A stretch of 9,145 bases of DNA. Origin: Syntrophobacterales bacterium (lineage in GTDB: Bacteria; Desulfobacterota; Syntrophobacteria; BM002). The translations under genes were made by a program, and so were the position numbers. Positions 1 to 5,961 of the stretch are shown in pieces (position 1 is the first letter of the stretch; each line of letters opens with the position of its first letter). Where the stretch lies: positions 1 to 9,145 of the forward strand of contig JAUVTM010000064.1 of the NCBI GenBank assembly GCA_030601545.1. The letters are read 5' to 3'. Under the pieces are notes generated by a model that was given only the letters and a program-made list of their open reading frames with translations, had not been told where the DNA came from and ran no database searches.

Positions 1-191
1 AGAAATCCCCATATTCCACCCCAGACAATGCGGGGATAAAGCCAGGCAGGGGTCAGTTGAGGGGCAATCTTGACACCCAGGGCCGCATTGACTCCCAGGT
101 TGCCAAAGTTCCAAACGACGAGACTACTCAACACTCCACCCACACATCCCGCTACAAAAACAAAGGAAAGAGTTCGGAAGATATTGGTCAT
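1..191 (-). CDS. Hypothetical small membrane protein, N-terminal part (cut by window edge)
   Basis: An open frame starts at an ATG (complement of 189-191) and stays open for 63 codons to the left edge of the window, so only the N-terminus is present. A GGAG ribosome binding site (complement of 198-201) lies 6 nt upstream and supports this start. The protein begins MTNIFRTLSF and has a hydrophobic, glycine-rich segment at about residues 8-27, read as a membrane helix. A polar and proline-containing stretch follows (APQLTPAWLYPR, about 43-54), and a second hydrophobic segment begins with IVWGGIWGF at the edge. I do not recognise a named family with confidence; the pattern resembles short uncharacterised inner-membrane proteins of proteobacteria. 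The gene lies 50 bp downstream of the TrmO-like gene on the same strand, with a perfect palindrome filling most of the gap. Function unknown. Confidence 0.7.
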   Translation of the reverse strand, partial: MTNIFRTLSFVFVAGCVGGVLSSLVVWNFGNLGVNAALGVKIAPQLTPAWLYPRIVWGGIWGF

Positions 192-205
192 TATGCGCTC
201 CGCCT

Positions 206-242
206 ATGTCCGTTGTTCCGCCTGCGGCGGAACAACGGACAT
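206..242. repeat. Perfect 17-bp inverted repeat with 3-nt loop
   Basis: The arms (206-222 and 226-242) are exact reverse complements around the loop TGC. Read on the minus strand, the palindrome begins at the last base of the trmO stop codon and ends 4 nt before the GGAG ribosome binding site of the next gene. No T-run follows on the minus strand, so it is not a classical intrinsic terminator. Each arm contains the 7-bp unit TCCGTTG/CAACGGA, which also builds the repeat arrays at 3437-3509. A transcript hairpin here could stop transcription, protect an mRNA 3' end, or control translation of the downstream gene; the sequence does not decide between these. Confidence 0.9.
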
Positions 243-724
243 TACTTGAACCTTTCATCCGCCTCCGCTGCCGCTGCTCTCTCTGCCTTGCCGGCGAGCC
301 AACCTGTTCGTTCCACCTCTCTCGAGTCAAATTCCGGCACGAATGGCTTGATATCAAGCAAGGGCGTGGAGTCGGCAATGTCTACGTCTTCGATGTGAAG
401 TGTGCAGCCCTCGATTCCCACAAGCCGCACAACCGAGATTCCTATAGCGTTGGGTCGCCTTGGCGCTCTGGTGGCGAAGACTCCTCGCCTAGAATCATCT
501 AAATAGGGCTTCACCATCAGCGAGTATCCTTGGAAGAGATGGAAATGATAGAGAAGAAAAATATGCGAAAACCCATCTAGATCTTTCAAACCATCACCAC
601 ACTCAGGGATGACCTCTACGGTGCCGGCCACTCCCCGGGCTCCAGCAGGCTGAATGGGCATCCCTTTTGTCTCTTTGAAGGGTGAATGAATGACACCAAT
701 GGGGCGATATCTTATCTCTTGCAT
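242..724 (-). CDS. trmO: TrmO/TsaA-family tRNA (t6A37) N6-methyltransferase
   Basis: This is a 160-residue protein of the UPF0066/TsaA-like fold, whose characterised member TrmO uses S-adenosylmethionine to methylate t6A at position 37 of certain tRNAs. Visible family signatures are YRPIGVIHSPF near the N-terminus (6-16), the central block GVFATRAPRRPNAIGIS (81-97), and DVDIADSTPLLDIKPFVPEFD (about 113-133, key residues D-x-x-D-x-T-P-x-L-D-I-K-P). E. coli TrmO is longer, with an extra C-terminal part; this protein is the short single-domain form common in archaea and anaerobic bacteria. It ends in an alanine/glutamate-rich tail. The ATG is preceded by GAGAGGT with good spacing. The gene stands alone between a REP-filled spacer and a palindrome. 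Family membership is firm; tRNA methylation is inferred from the family, and some short TsaA-like proteins have unproven roles. Confidence 0.87.
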   Translation of the reverse strand: MQEIRYRPIGVIHSPFKETKGMPIQPAGARGVAGTVEVIPECGDGLKDLDGFSHIFLLYHFHLFQGYSLMVKPYLDDSRRGVFATRAPRRPNAIGISVVRLVGIEGCTLHIEDVDIADSTPLLDIKPFVPEFDSREVERTGWLAGKAERAAAAEADERFK

Positions 725-764
725 GTGTTACCTCTCATCATTCTTGGCGATCGAAAGCAGAGAC

Positions 765-798
765 ACGGATCCTGTAGGAGCAACCTCCCGGTTGCGAT
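765..798 (+). repeat. 34-bp direct repeat, copy 1, containing a REP-like hairpin
   Basis: Positions 765-798 are identical to 865-898, exactly 100 bp away. The REP-like part (772-797) has a head CTGTAGGA, a 6-bp stem GCAACC/GGTTGC around the loop TCCC, and a GA tail. This layout matches REP elements known from Pseudomonas and other proteobacteria, where a conserved GTRGGA-type head precedes a variable hairpin. The unit also includes a GGATCC just upstream of the head. Confidence 0.88.
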
Positions 799-822
799 GA
801 GGGATTTTGAGGCTAGCCTATT

Positions 823-846
823 TCGCAAGCAGAGCTTGCTCCTACA
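823..846 (-). repeat. REP-like hairpin, inverted copy
   Basis: Read on the minus strand this has the head TGTAGGA, the stem GCAAGC/GCTTGC with a 3-nt loop, and a GA tail. It is in opposite orientation to the copies on either side. Its stem differs from theirs at both partner positions, so base pairing is preserved. The alternating arrangement resembles a BIME (a mosaic of REP units). Confidence 0.85.
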
Positions 847-864
847 ATAATCGCATTCATTGAT

Positions 865-898
865 ACGGATCCTGTAGGAGCAACCTCCCGGTTGCGAT
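865..898 (+). repeat. 34-bp direct repeat, copy 2, containing a REP-like hairpin
   Basis: This is an exact copy of 765-798, with the stem at 880-885/890-895. It lies 30 bp downstream of the permease stop codon. Opposite the permease mRNA it would form a strong hairpin in the 3' untranslated region, where REP hairpins are known to stabilise transcripts or block read-through. Confidence 0.88.
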
Positions 899-927
899 TT
901 TAGAGACAGTAACTCTGGAAAATGTCT

Positions 928-2622
928 TTACCCTTCGTAGGCAGCTAGCTTTCGAATACCATAGTGCATAGGCAACCAGACAGCAACAATATTCACTAGC
1001 ACCATGAGAAGGATGGAGCCGCCAACATACAACCATTGGAAAAAGCTGAGGGAATGGTGGCGGGCCTGGGCCATGAACAGGATGTAGACGGGCCCCGCTT
1101 CCAGAATAACCACCAGTGTTATGAAGCCCATAGCCAGGATCATGTAGAGCAGCCCGCCAAAACCTGTGGCAACTTGGGTTATGTTCTCGGCCTTGAAGTC
1201 TGGGAAGACAGCGCCCATGCCTACTCCAAGAGCGGTGATGCCAAAAACCATAGAGAAAATGGTGATGGGTGCCAGCCACCGCATCCAAGCACTCACTTGA
1301 AGCAATTCGTTCGTGGCGATGGTCAGGATCAGACCAAGGAGAAGTAACGGCGTAAGATAAAAAAGGAACTTGCTCCACAGTAACCGCCTCATACTCACCG
1401 GAGCACTCTGCATAATCCAGAATGAAAAGCCTTCTCCGCTCACCGCCGTAAATACGAAACGCACGCCGATAGAGGCCAGGACAAATCCGGCCAGACCCAC
1501 ATTCAGAAAGGCGATGAGATTTTGCAAATAAAACGTGGACCCCATAACACTGTCCAGAGGTAAAACGCTGTAATTGTAAAGATAGAGCACAATAAGAGCT
1601 AAAATCAGGAGCAGCTGTGACCACTGGGTATTATCGCGGAAGAAGAACTTCAGGTCTTTGCCCATGAGAGCCAAAGTCTGGGAGCGACGCGCTTTTTTGG
1701 GCCTGAGTTGCTTGGGAACCAGGCTCAGAAATCTGCCAGCAAACAGACGTCCGCTTTCTTGGGACTTGGACCAGCCCCCCGGGTAAACCCAAATCGCAAC
1801 AAACGCACACACCACCACACTGGCCAAACCGTTCACCCACAAAAATCCCTGGTAAAAACCACTGGAGACGGTTGAAGGTCTCAGAAGAGGCCAAATCGCC
1901 TCACTGGCCCAACTGCTGGGCAGATAAGGTGAGGCCGGAGCACTGAGCGCTCGAAAATAAGTGATCACACTGGCGAAAGCGTCTGGGTCCACCAACCTTT
2001 CCGGCCGCGTAAACCGGAAGAGAAAGAAGAGGAGAATGATCACCAAGAGGGAAAGAAGAAAAAGTATATCCCGGGTGCGTTGGGCTGGAAAGACCTGCAC
2101 CAAGATCATGGTGAGGGTTATCCCCAGAGCTGCTGCCAGGATCAGGTAGGGAACAATTACACTGACAAGACCGAGATAATAGACAAAGGACGCCTGGTAG
2201 ACAAGGCCGTAAGCTGTGAAGATTGGAATGCCAAAAAGCAGTACCATCCATGAACTCTCAACTAACGTATCCAGAAAACGAGCTGCAAAAATCTCTCCTA
2301 TGGAAACCGGGGTAGCGTGAATTATTTCTAAATCCTGCGAAAGAAAAAACGTATTGAGCGCTACCAGTACGTTACTGAAGATCAATAACCCGAAAAAGGT
2401 AAGATACACCATGGTGAGAAGCTTGTAGGCTAGCAGGTCGCCAAATTCTTCCACTGCCTGAAAATAGCGGAGCACCCGGTAGAAAATCACATATATTCCG
2501 ACCCAGAAGCCAATAGCCAGGGCCAACAGAGAACCTGCTTTGATAAGGGATCGGCGACCGCCAAAGAATAAACCGTTTCTGAAACCCCACCAGCGTGGGG
2601 CAAGTAAAGTCAATACTTTCAT
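928..2622 (-). CDS. ABC exporter permease, ABC-2-like, 12 predicted helices in two halves
   Basis: This 564-residue integral membrane protein is the likely membrane partner of the ATPase encoded 12 bp upstream. I count about 12 hydrophobic segments, near residues 30-50, 68-90, 120-140, 148-175, 186-204, 260-280, 336-352, 368-395, 415-437, 450-473, 486-508 and 530-552. A basic cytoplasmic stretch (about 302-330, RPKKARR) separates the two halves. The motif HATPVSIGEIFAARF (102-116) recurs in form as QSAPVSMRRLLWSKF (405-419) before the third helix of each half. This suggests an internal duplication, so one polypeptide could supply both membrane halves of the transporter. The overall pattern fits putative ABC exporters of the ABC-2 superfamily. 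The ATG start is adjacent to the ATPase stop with only a weak Shine-Dalgarno (TGGG), consistent with translational coupling. The substrate is unknown. Confidence 0.82.
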   Translation of the reverse strand: MKVLTLLAPRWWGFRNGLFFGGRRSLIKAGSLLALAIGFWVGIYVIFYRVLRYFQAVEEFGDLLAYKLLTMVYLTFFGLLIFSNVLVALNTFFLSQDLEIIHATPVSIGEIFAARFLDTLVESSWMVLLFGIPIFTAYGLVYQASFVYYLGLVSVIVPYLILAAALGITLTMILVQVFPAQRTRDILFLLSLLVIILLFFLFRFTRPERLVDPDAFASVITYFRALSAPASPYLPSSWASEAIWPLLRPSTVSSGFYQGFLWVNGLASVVVCAFVAIWVYPGGWSKSQESGRLFAGRFLSLVPKQLRPKKARRSQTLALMGKDLKFFFRDNTQWSQLLLILALIVLYLYNYSVLPLDSVMGSTFYLQNLIAFLNVGLAGFVLASIGVRFVFTAVSGEGFSFWIMQSAPVSMRRLLWSKFLFYLTPLLLLGLILTIATNELLQVSAWMRWLAPITIFSMVFGITALGVGMGAVFPDFKAENITQVATGFGGLLYMILAMGFITLVVILEAGPVYILFMAQARHHSLSFFQWLYVGGSILLMVLVNIVAVWLPMHYGIRKLAAYEG

Positions 2623-2634
2623 AGCCCAAACCGA

Positions 2635-3414
2635 TTAAGGGATTGAGGAATTCTCTTGGTTAATAAAACTAATATCTTCAGTGCTTTCGGTCTCAGCGCC
2701 GGTCAGATGCAAGAATATAGACTCCAAGCGTGGGTCTTCCTGGCCAGCCAACTCCTTCAGCTCGGTGACGGTACCCTCTGCAAGGAGTTCTCCCTTTTGG
2801 ATGATGCCGATGCGATCGCAAAGTTCTTCCGCAACTTCAAGGGTATGGGTGGACATGAATACGGTGAGACCGCTCCGTTTCAATCTATTGAAAATTCTTT
2901 TAATGAGCCGAGCCCCCTTGGGATCCAAGCCCACAAGAGGTTCATCCACAATGAAAACCCTGGGTTGATGCAGCAAGGCAGCACTCATGATTAACCGTTG
3001 TTTCATACCATGGGAATAGCTACCCACCAGTTCTCTGGCCCATTCTGCCAGTTCGAAGAGTTCGAGAAACTGCTGAATCCTCTTTTCTCGTCCCGCCCCA
3101 TTGAACCCGTACAGACTGGCCATGAAGGACATGAATTCTGACCCTGTGAGTTTTTCGTACAGAAATGGACGATCCGGAATAAATCCTACCCGTGCCTTCA
3201 CTTCGATGGGATTTTTCAGCAAATCCAGTCCATCAATAAAGATACTCCCTGAGGTTGGGCGCATGATTCCGGCGAGCATCTTGATGGTGGTTGTTTTACC
3301 GGCGCCGTTGGGCCCGAGAAAACCATAAATCTCTCCGGGCGCCACCATCAAGCTCACGTTGCCCACCGCAGTGACTTGTTTGAAACGTTTTGTAAGTTCT
3401 TTCAGGCGAATCAT
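2635..3414 (-). CDS. ABC transporter ATP-binding protein
   Basis: This 259-residue nucleotide-binding protein energises the adjacent permease. Visible motifs: Walker A GPNGAGKTT (34-42), signature SYSHGMKQR (132-140, in place of LSGGQ), Walker B VFIVDEPLVGLDP (153-165, with D157 and the catalytic E158), and the switch histidine in STH (H190). The Q-loop region reads GFIPDRPFLYEKLTG, with Asp81 where most ABC ATPases have Gln; an IPDxP form of this loop appears in some exporter ATPases of the ABC-2 type. The C-terminal 25 residues are acidic and serine-rich and extend past the ATPase fold. Start: ATG preceded by GGGGGT (complement of 3420-3425) at 5 nt. It is first in a two-gene operon, 163 bp downstream of the transglutaminase gene and behind a repeat-bearing spacer. 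Confidence 0.93.
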   Translation of the reverse strand: MIRLKELTKRFKQVTAVGNVSLMVAPGEIYGFLGPNGAGKTTTIKMLAGIMRPTSGSIFIDGLDLLKNPIEVKARVGFIPDRPFLYEKLTGSEFMSFMASLYGFNGAGREKRIQQFLELFELAEWARELVGSYSHGMKQRLIMSAALLHQPRVFIVDEPLVGLDPKGARLIKRIFNRLKRSGLTVFMSTHTLEVAEELCDRIGIIQKGELLAEGTVTELKELAGQEDPRLESIFLHLTGAETESTEDISFINQENSSIP

Positions 3415-3436
3415 GGTCTACCCCCGATTGATCGTG

Positions 3437-3509
3437 TCCGTAGTCAGTGGTCAGTGGCCCGTCGTATTCGATTTAATCTTTTTCTCTGCAACGGACAACA
3501 GACAACGGA
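3437..3509. repeat. Two facing arrays of degenerate 7-bp units (heptamer repeats)
   Basis: On the plus strand, 3437-3464 reads as four 7-bp units (TCCGTAG, TCAGTGG, TCAGTGG, CCCGTCG). Positions 3489-3509 read as three units of the complement type (CAACGGA, CAACAGA, CAACGGA). The arrays face each other across an AT-rich 24-bp centre (3465-3488) and can form an imperfect stem. Further unit-like sequence (CCCGTTG, TTGGTCA) continues at 3529-3542. The unit TCCGTTG also appears in the palindrome at 206-242. Heptanucleotide tandem repeats of this style are known in cyanobacteria (STRR sequences) and occur in other genomes; their role here is unknown. Confidence 0.75.
3471..3498 (-). promoter_or_regulatory. 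Weak candidate sigma70-type promoter for the ABC exporter genes
   Basis: On the minus strand, TTGTCC (complement of 3493-3498) is followed after 16 nt by TTAAAT (complement of 3471-3476). Each box matches the sigma70 consensus at 4 of 6 positions. The -35 box lies inside the right heptamer array and the -10 box in the AT-rich centre between the arrays. Only the position in the spacer upstream of the ATPase gene supports it further; treat it as a guess. Confidence 0.25.
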
Positions 3510-3577
3510 CAGAGCACAAAAATCATAACCCGTTGTTGGTCAAGGACGAGCCAATCGCATAAAAGTGACCTATGGGT

Positions 3578-5071
3578 TCATTCATAGTCTATGACTTTGA
3601 TGCCTAGCCTTCCGAAAGCTCCCACCAACCGCACCTGGCGATCTAACTCTCCCGTAATGAGCCGAACATGCGTGGGGTCCGCAGGCACTTGGTTCAACAG
3701 GGAATCCACGGCAACCCATTCCCCCACGTAGACTTCATTCCAGGCGTGATAATAGAAGCGGCCCTTCGTGTACAGTAGACCCGCAACGATCCTCGTGGGA
3801 ATACCCACAGATCTGGCCAGGGCAGCAAAGAGCACGCTATGCTCATTGCAATCTCCGGCCCGCATCTTATAAACTCCGAGGGCGTTTGGAATGGATAGCG
3901 TCGGCCGCTTTTCAAGATTGTGATAGACCCAGGAGCTAATGAGCTCAACAGCCTGCAAAGCGTCCTTTTCCTCACCCACAATGGCCGCGGCCTGCTCTTT
4001 CAAGATCGGCTCGTCGCTCTGAATCAGCAAGCTCGGTTGCAAATCCCGAGCCATCTCGGCAGTGCTCAACGGGATTTGCACTGAAGAAATTTGTGGCAAA
4101 ACCTCGCGAACTATCAAGAGCTCTCCTTCGCTCAACTGTTGTCTCCCACCTGCCAAGTCCCAACCCTCACTAGTAATGCCCGTAAGTTGCAAGCGCAAAC
4201 GTCTCAACAGCCTGGGCCTAGCAATGGTGCGATCTGGAACCACAGCCGCCTCATGCACTAATTCAGCGGGTGTCGCCTCAGCGAAACCGGCGAGAGCATC
4301 CTTGCGGTCAGTCCTCACCATGGTCAAACCCAGAAATCCTTCCTCTTTGAGCACCTCCCCATATGGGCTAACCCAGGTCCGGAGCTTGACGCCGTGAAAC
4401 TCCAATACCACACGATAAGCCTCCAAATTTCGGGAACCAATCTGGATTGTTTCCTTAGCCTCTACTCGCAGCGGCACCATAGTCTGACTTAAGGTGGAAG
4501 GATCGAAGAGCGCCAGCCTATACGTAGTCCCCACTCGCAAGCTCTGTTGAGCAATGAATGACTTCATCCCACTACCCAAATAAATGGGATGAGAGAGCGG
4601 TAGTTGTTGAGTGCGTTCCTGACCGGCCATTTGACTTACGAGCATCAAGCTTCCGTCCTTGATACCGCCGCTAAGATTGAAGGAAATGGGGCCGGCTTGG
4701 AGACGAAAAGTGAAAGATTTCAGGGAGAAGTCTGGCTCCAGTTTAGCTTGAACCCTGGTAAATAGATCCTGGATATCGCCTAGGAAGTCGAGGCGGAGAA
4801 ACAGTTCTTCGGTAAGCGCGTATCCTTCTGACCGTGGCCGGATTACTGTGTGGCTGTACCCGGTTCTGTTGCCATGTTGATATATGGCAAACCATTCTTC
4901 CTGGAGTTCTTGGCTGGCCAGTTGTTGTACTTCCGGAGTGAGAACCTCTCCCCCACCATAGTTAAGACGGTAGACGAAAACTGCCACATAACAAATCCAT
5001 GCCGCCAAAATCGCAATGGCGAGGGCAACGCCCAGCCTTCTTTTCCAGGGTTTCTTGCTAATGGTGCTCAT
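3578..5071 (-). CDS. Membrane-anchored transglutaminase-like protein
   Basis: This is a 497-residue protein from the ATG at 5071. A basic N-terminus (KKPWKRR) leads into one hydrophobic helix at about residues 10-34, which predicts an inner-membrane anchor with the rest in the periplasm. The middle 300 residues are beta-rich and unassigned. Near the C-terminus lies a transglutaminase-like core with a readable triad: Cys408 in GDCNEHS, His442 in YYHAWNEVYV and Asp456 in EWVAVDSLLN. This fold covers cysteine proteases, peptidases and amide-transfer enzymes, so the reaction is not known. The start at 5071 overlaps the end of the upstream PHP gene by 14 bp. An upstream in-frame ATG at 5101 has no Shine-Dalgarno and would add 10 non-hydrophobic residues. 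The gene is probably co-transcribed with the PHP gene and precedes an ABC exporter. Confidence 0.85.
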   Translation of the reverse strand: MSTISKKPWKRRLGVALAIAILAAWICYVAVFVYRLNYGGGEVLTPEVQQLASQELQEEWFAIYQHGNRTGYSHTVIRPRSEGYALTEELFLRLDFLGDIQDLFTRVQAKLEPDFSLKSFTFRLQAGPISFNLSGGIKDGSLMLVSQMAGQERTQQLPLSHPIYLGSGMKSFIAQQSLRVGTTYRLALFDPSTLSQTMVPLRVEAKETIQIGSRNLEAYRVVLEFHGVKLRTWVSPYGEVLKEEGFLGLTMVRTDRKDALAGFAEATPAELVHEAAVVPDRTIARPRLLRRLRLQLTGITSEGWDLAGGRQQLSEGELLIVREVLPQISSVQIPLSTAEMARDLQPSLLIQSDEPILKEQAAAIVGEEKDALQAVELISSWVYHNLEKRPTLSIPNALGVYKMRAGDCNEHSVLFAALARSVGIPTRIVAGLLYTKGRFYYHAWNEVYVGEWVAVDSLLNQVPADPTHVRLITGELDRQVRLVGAFGRLGIKVIDYE

Positions 5072-5717
5072 CTTGCCTGCGCCTGACCAGCTCCTCAGCA
5101 TTGTGGAGCATTTGCTGAAAGTCTCCCTGCTCTAGTCCAGCCCCTAAAGCAATCTTTTCGACCATCTCCCCCGGTAACAGGTCTCCTGGCGCATGGGCAT
5201 CCGAGTTGAGTATCAGGCTAGCTCCTGCTGCCCGGGCCACTCTAGCCACATGCCCGTTGGTAAAAGAGTGGCCTTTGCGGCCTGAGATTTCTAGAAGGAT
5301 GCCACGCCGTGCCGCCAGGGCTGCCTCCTCTGGCGTGAGCAGGCCTGGATGGGCAAGAATGTCAATGTCAGCCTCTAGCCCAGCCTGATTTGTACCGGGC
5401 AGTACTGGTTCCATTATGGTCTCCCCATGGACAACCACCAACCGCGCTCCCAACTTCCTGGCCTCCACCGCCAAAGGTGCAATGGTGGGAGGCGGCACGT
5501 GGGTAAGCTCAATTCCGGGCACTGCTTGAATGCGATTGTACTGATTGATTTCTTCCGCAACTCGTACCACCCGAGGAATAATGAGATCCAAATTACTGCG
5601 GTCAGCGTGATCGGTGATACCGATGAAACGGTATCCCATTTCCTCGGCGCGTCGCACCAACTCGCTCACCACAAGTTCACCATCGCTGAATAAGGAATGA
5701 GTATGCAAGTCAATCAA
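5058..5717 (-). CDS. PHP-domain metal-dependent phosphoesterase
   Basis: This 219-residue protein consists of a single PHP domain, the fold of histidinol-phosphate phosphatase, DNA polymerase proofreading PHP domains and small phosphoesterases. The metal-binding motifs are all present: DLHTHS (3-8, H5 and H7), ITDH (34-37), E70 in PGIE, H97 in VVHGE, H123 in LAHPG, E143 in LLEIS, and D173/H175 in NSDAH. The start is taken as TTG (complement of 5715-5717), because an AAGGAG ribosome binding site lies 7 nt upstream and the protein then begins MIDLHTHS, typical of the family. A longer frame from an ATG at 5786 adds 23 residues that would read through the ribosome binding site and match no part of the fold. 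It overlaps the transglutaminase gene by 14 bp. The substrate is unknown; a phosphate ester or nucleotide is likely from the family. Confidence 0.88.
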   Translation of the reverse strand: MIDLHTHSLFSDGELVVSELVRRAEEMGYRFIGITDHADRSNLDLIIPRVVRVAEEINQYNRIQAVPGIELTHVPPPTIAPLAVEARKLGARLVVVHGETIMEPVLPGTNQAGLEADIDILAHPGLLTPEEAALAARRGILLEISGRKGHSFTNGHVARVARAAGASLILNSDAHAPGDLLPGEMVEKIALGAGLEQGDFQQMLHNAEELVRRRQDEHH

Positions 5718-5724
5718 AATTCTT

Positions 5725-5730
5725 CTCCTT
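5725..5730 (-). promoter_or_regulatory. Ribosome binding site AAGGAG that fixes the TTG start of the PHP gene
   Basis: AAGGAG on the minus strand lies 7 nt before the TTG at 5717. It is the only strong Shine-Dalgarno near the 5' end of this gene, and it sits inside the longer alternative frame, which argues against the upstream ATG. Confidence 0.85.
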
Positions 5731-5851
5731 TTTTGGGTGGAAAAGGTACCGGCAAAACATGCACAATCTGTTCCCAACGGTTTCATTAAAAGAGCCTGGG
5801 GATAAAGTACTTGATCTTAATGGCAGCTAGGCAAGATGACAAGGGTATTAA

Positions 5852-5886
5852 GGGATTTTTGATTTGGGATTGTGGATTGCGGGGAG
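5852..5886. repeat. Degenerate 7-bp tandem array, GGGATTT type
   Basis: Consecutive heptamers read GGGATTT, TTGATTT, GGGATTG, TGGATTG and a degenerate CGGGGAG. Four of five units keep the core GATT at the same place. This is a second heptamer family, with a sequence different from the one at 3437-3509. Confidence 0.65.
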
Positions 5887-5900
5887 GCATAGAGAAATAC

Positions 5901-5928
5901 AGTGGGCAGCTGGCAGCCAGCAGAGGAA
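5901..5928. repeat. Degenerate 7-bp tandem array, AGCTGGC type
   Basis: Heptamers read AGTGGGC, AGCTGGC, AGCCAGC and AGAGGAA. Units two and three include a complementary pair (GCTGGC and GCCAGC), so a small hairpin is also possible. It lies 14 bp after the previous array. Confidence 0.5.
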
Positions 5929-5961
5929 AGGAGAAAGAAGAAGAAGAAGAAAGGGATTTTC

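Larger units (their letters stand above)
725..927. other. 203-bp spacer made mostly of REP-like hairpins
   Basis: The gap between the ABC permease stop and the TrmO start contains three REP-like units in alternating orientation, a 10-bp palindrome AGGCTAGCCT (810-819) between the first two, and the TrmO ribosome binding site. No coding frame and no clear promoter or U-tailed terminator was seen. Confidence 0.7.

Noticed and set aside
206..242. Intrinsic (Rho-independent) terminator
   Set aside because: The stem is strong, but no T-run follows on the minus strand, and on the plus strand there is no gene to terminate.
57..502. Two plus-strand frames opposite the TrmO gene and the edge gene
   Set aside because: Antisense to better-supported genes, crossing the palindrome, with no recognisable domain.
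765..898. CRISPR-like appearance of regularly spaced repeats
   Set aside because: Only two identical repeats, with a 66-bp spacer that itself contains an inverted copy; no array and no cas genes. A REP mosaic explains it better.
857..1624. A 255-codon minus-strand frame overlapping the permease in another frame
   Set aside because: The protein is low in sense (Cys-, His- and Arg-rich with no motif), while the overlapping permease frame is continuous and has clear helices. It also runs through the REP copy at 865-898.
3578..3600. Short inverted sequence after the transglutaminase stop as a terminator
   Set aside because: Only about 5 paired bases (around TATG/CATA) without a U-tract; too weak to call.
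5072..5101. Upstream ATG for the transglutaminase protein
   Set aside because: No Shine-Dalgarno precedes it and it lengthens the overlap with the PHP gene to 44 bp; the ATG at 5071 starts closer to the membrane anchor.
5718..5786. N-terminal extension of the PHP protein from the ATG at 5786
   Set aside because: It would translate through the AAGGAG ribosome binding site and adds 23 residues foreign to the fold; the TTG at 5717 is better supported.
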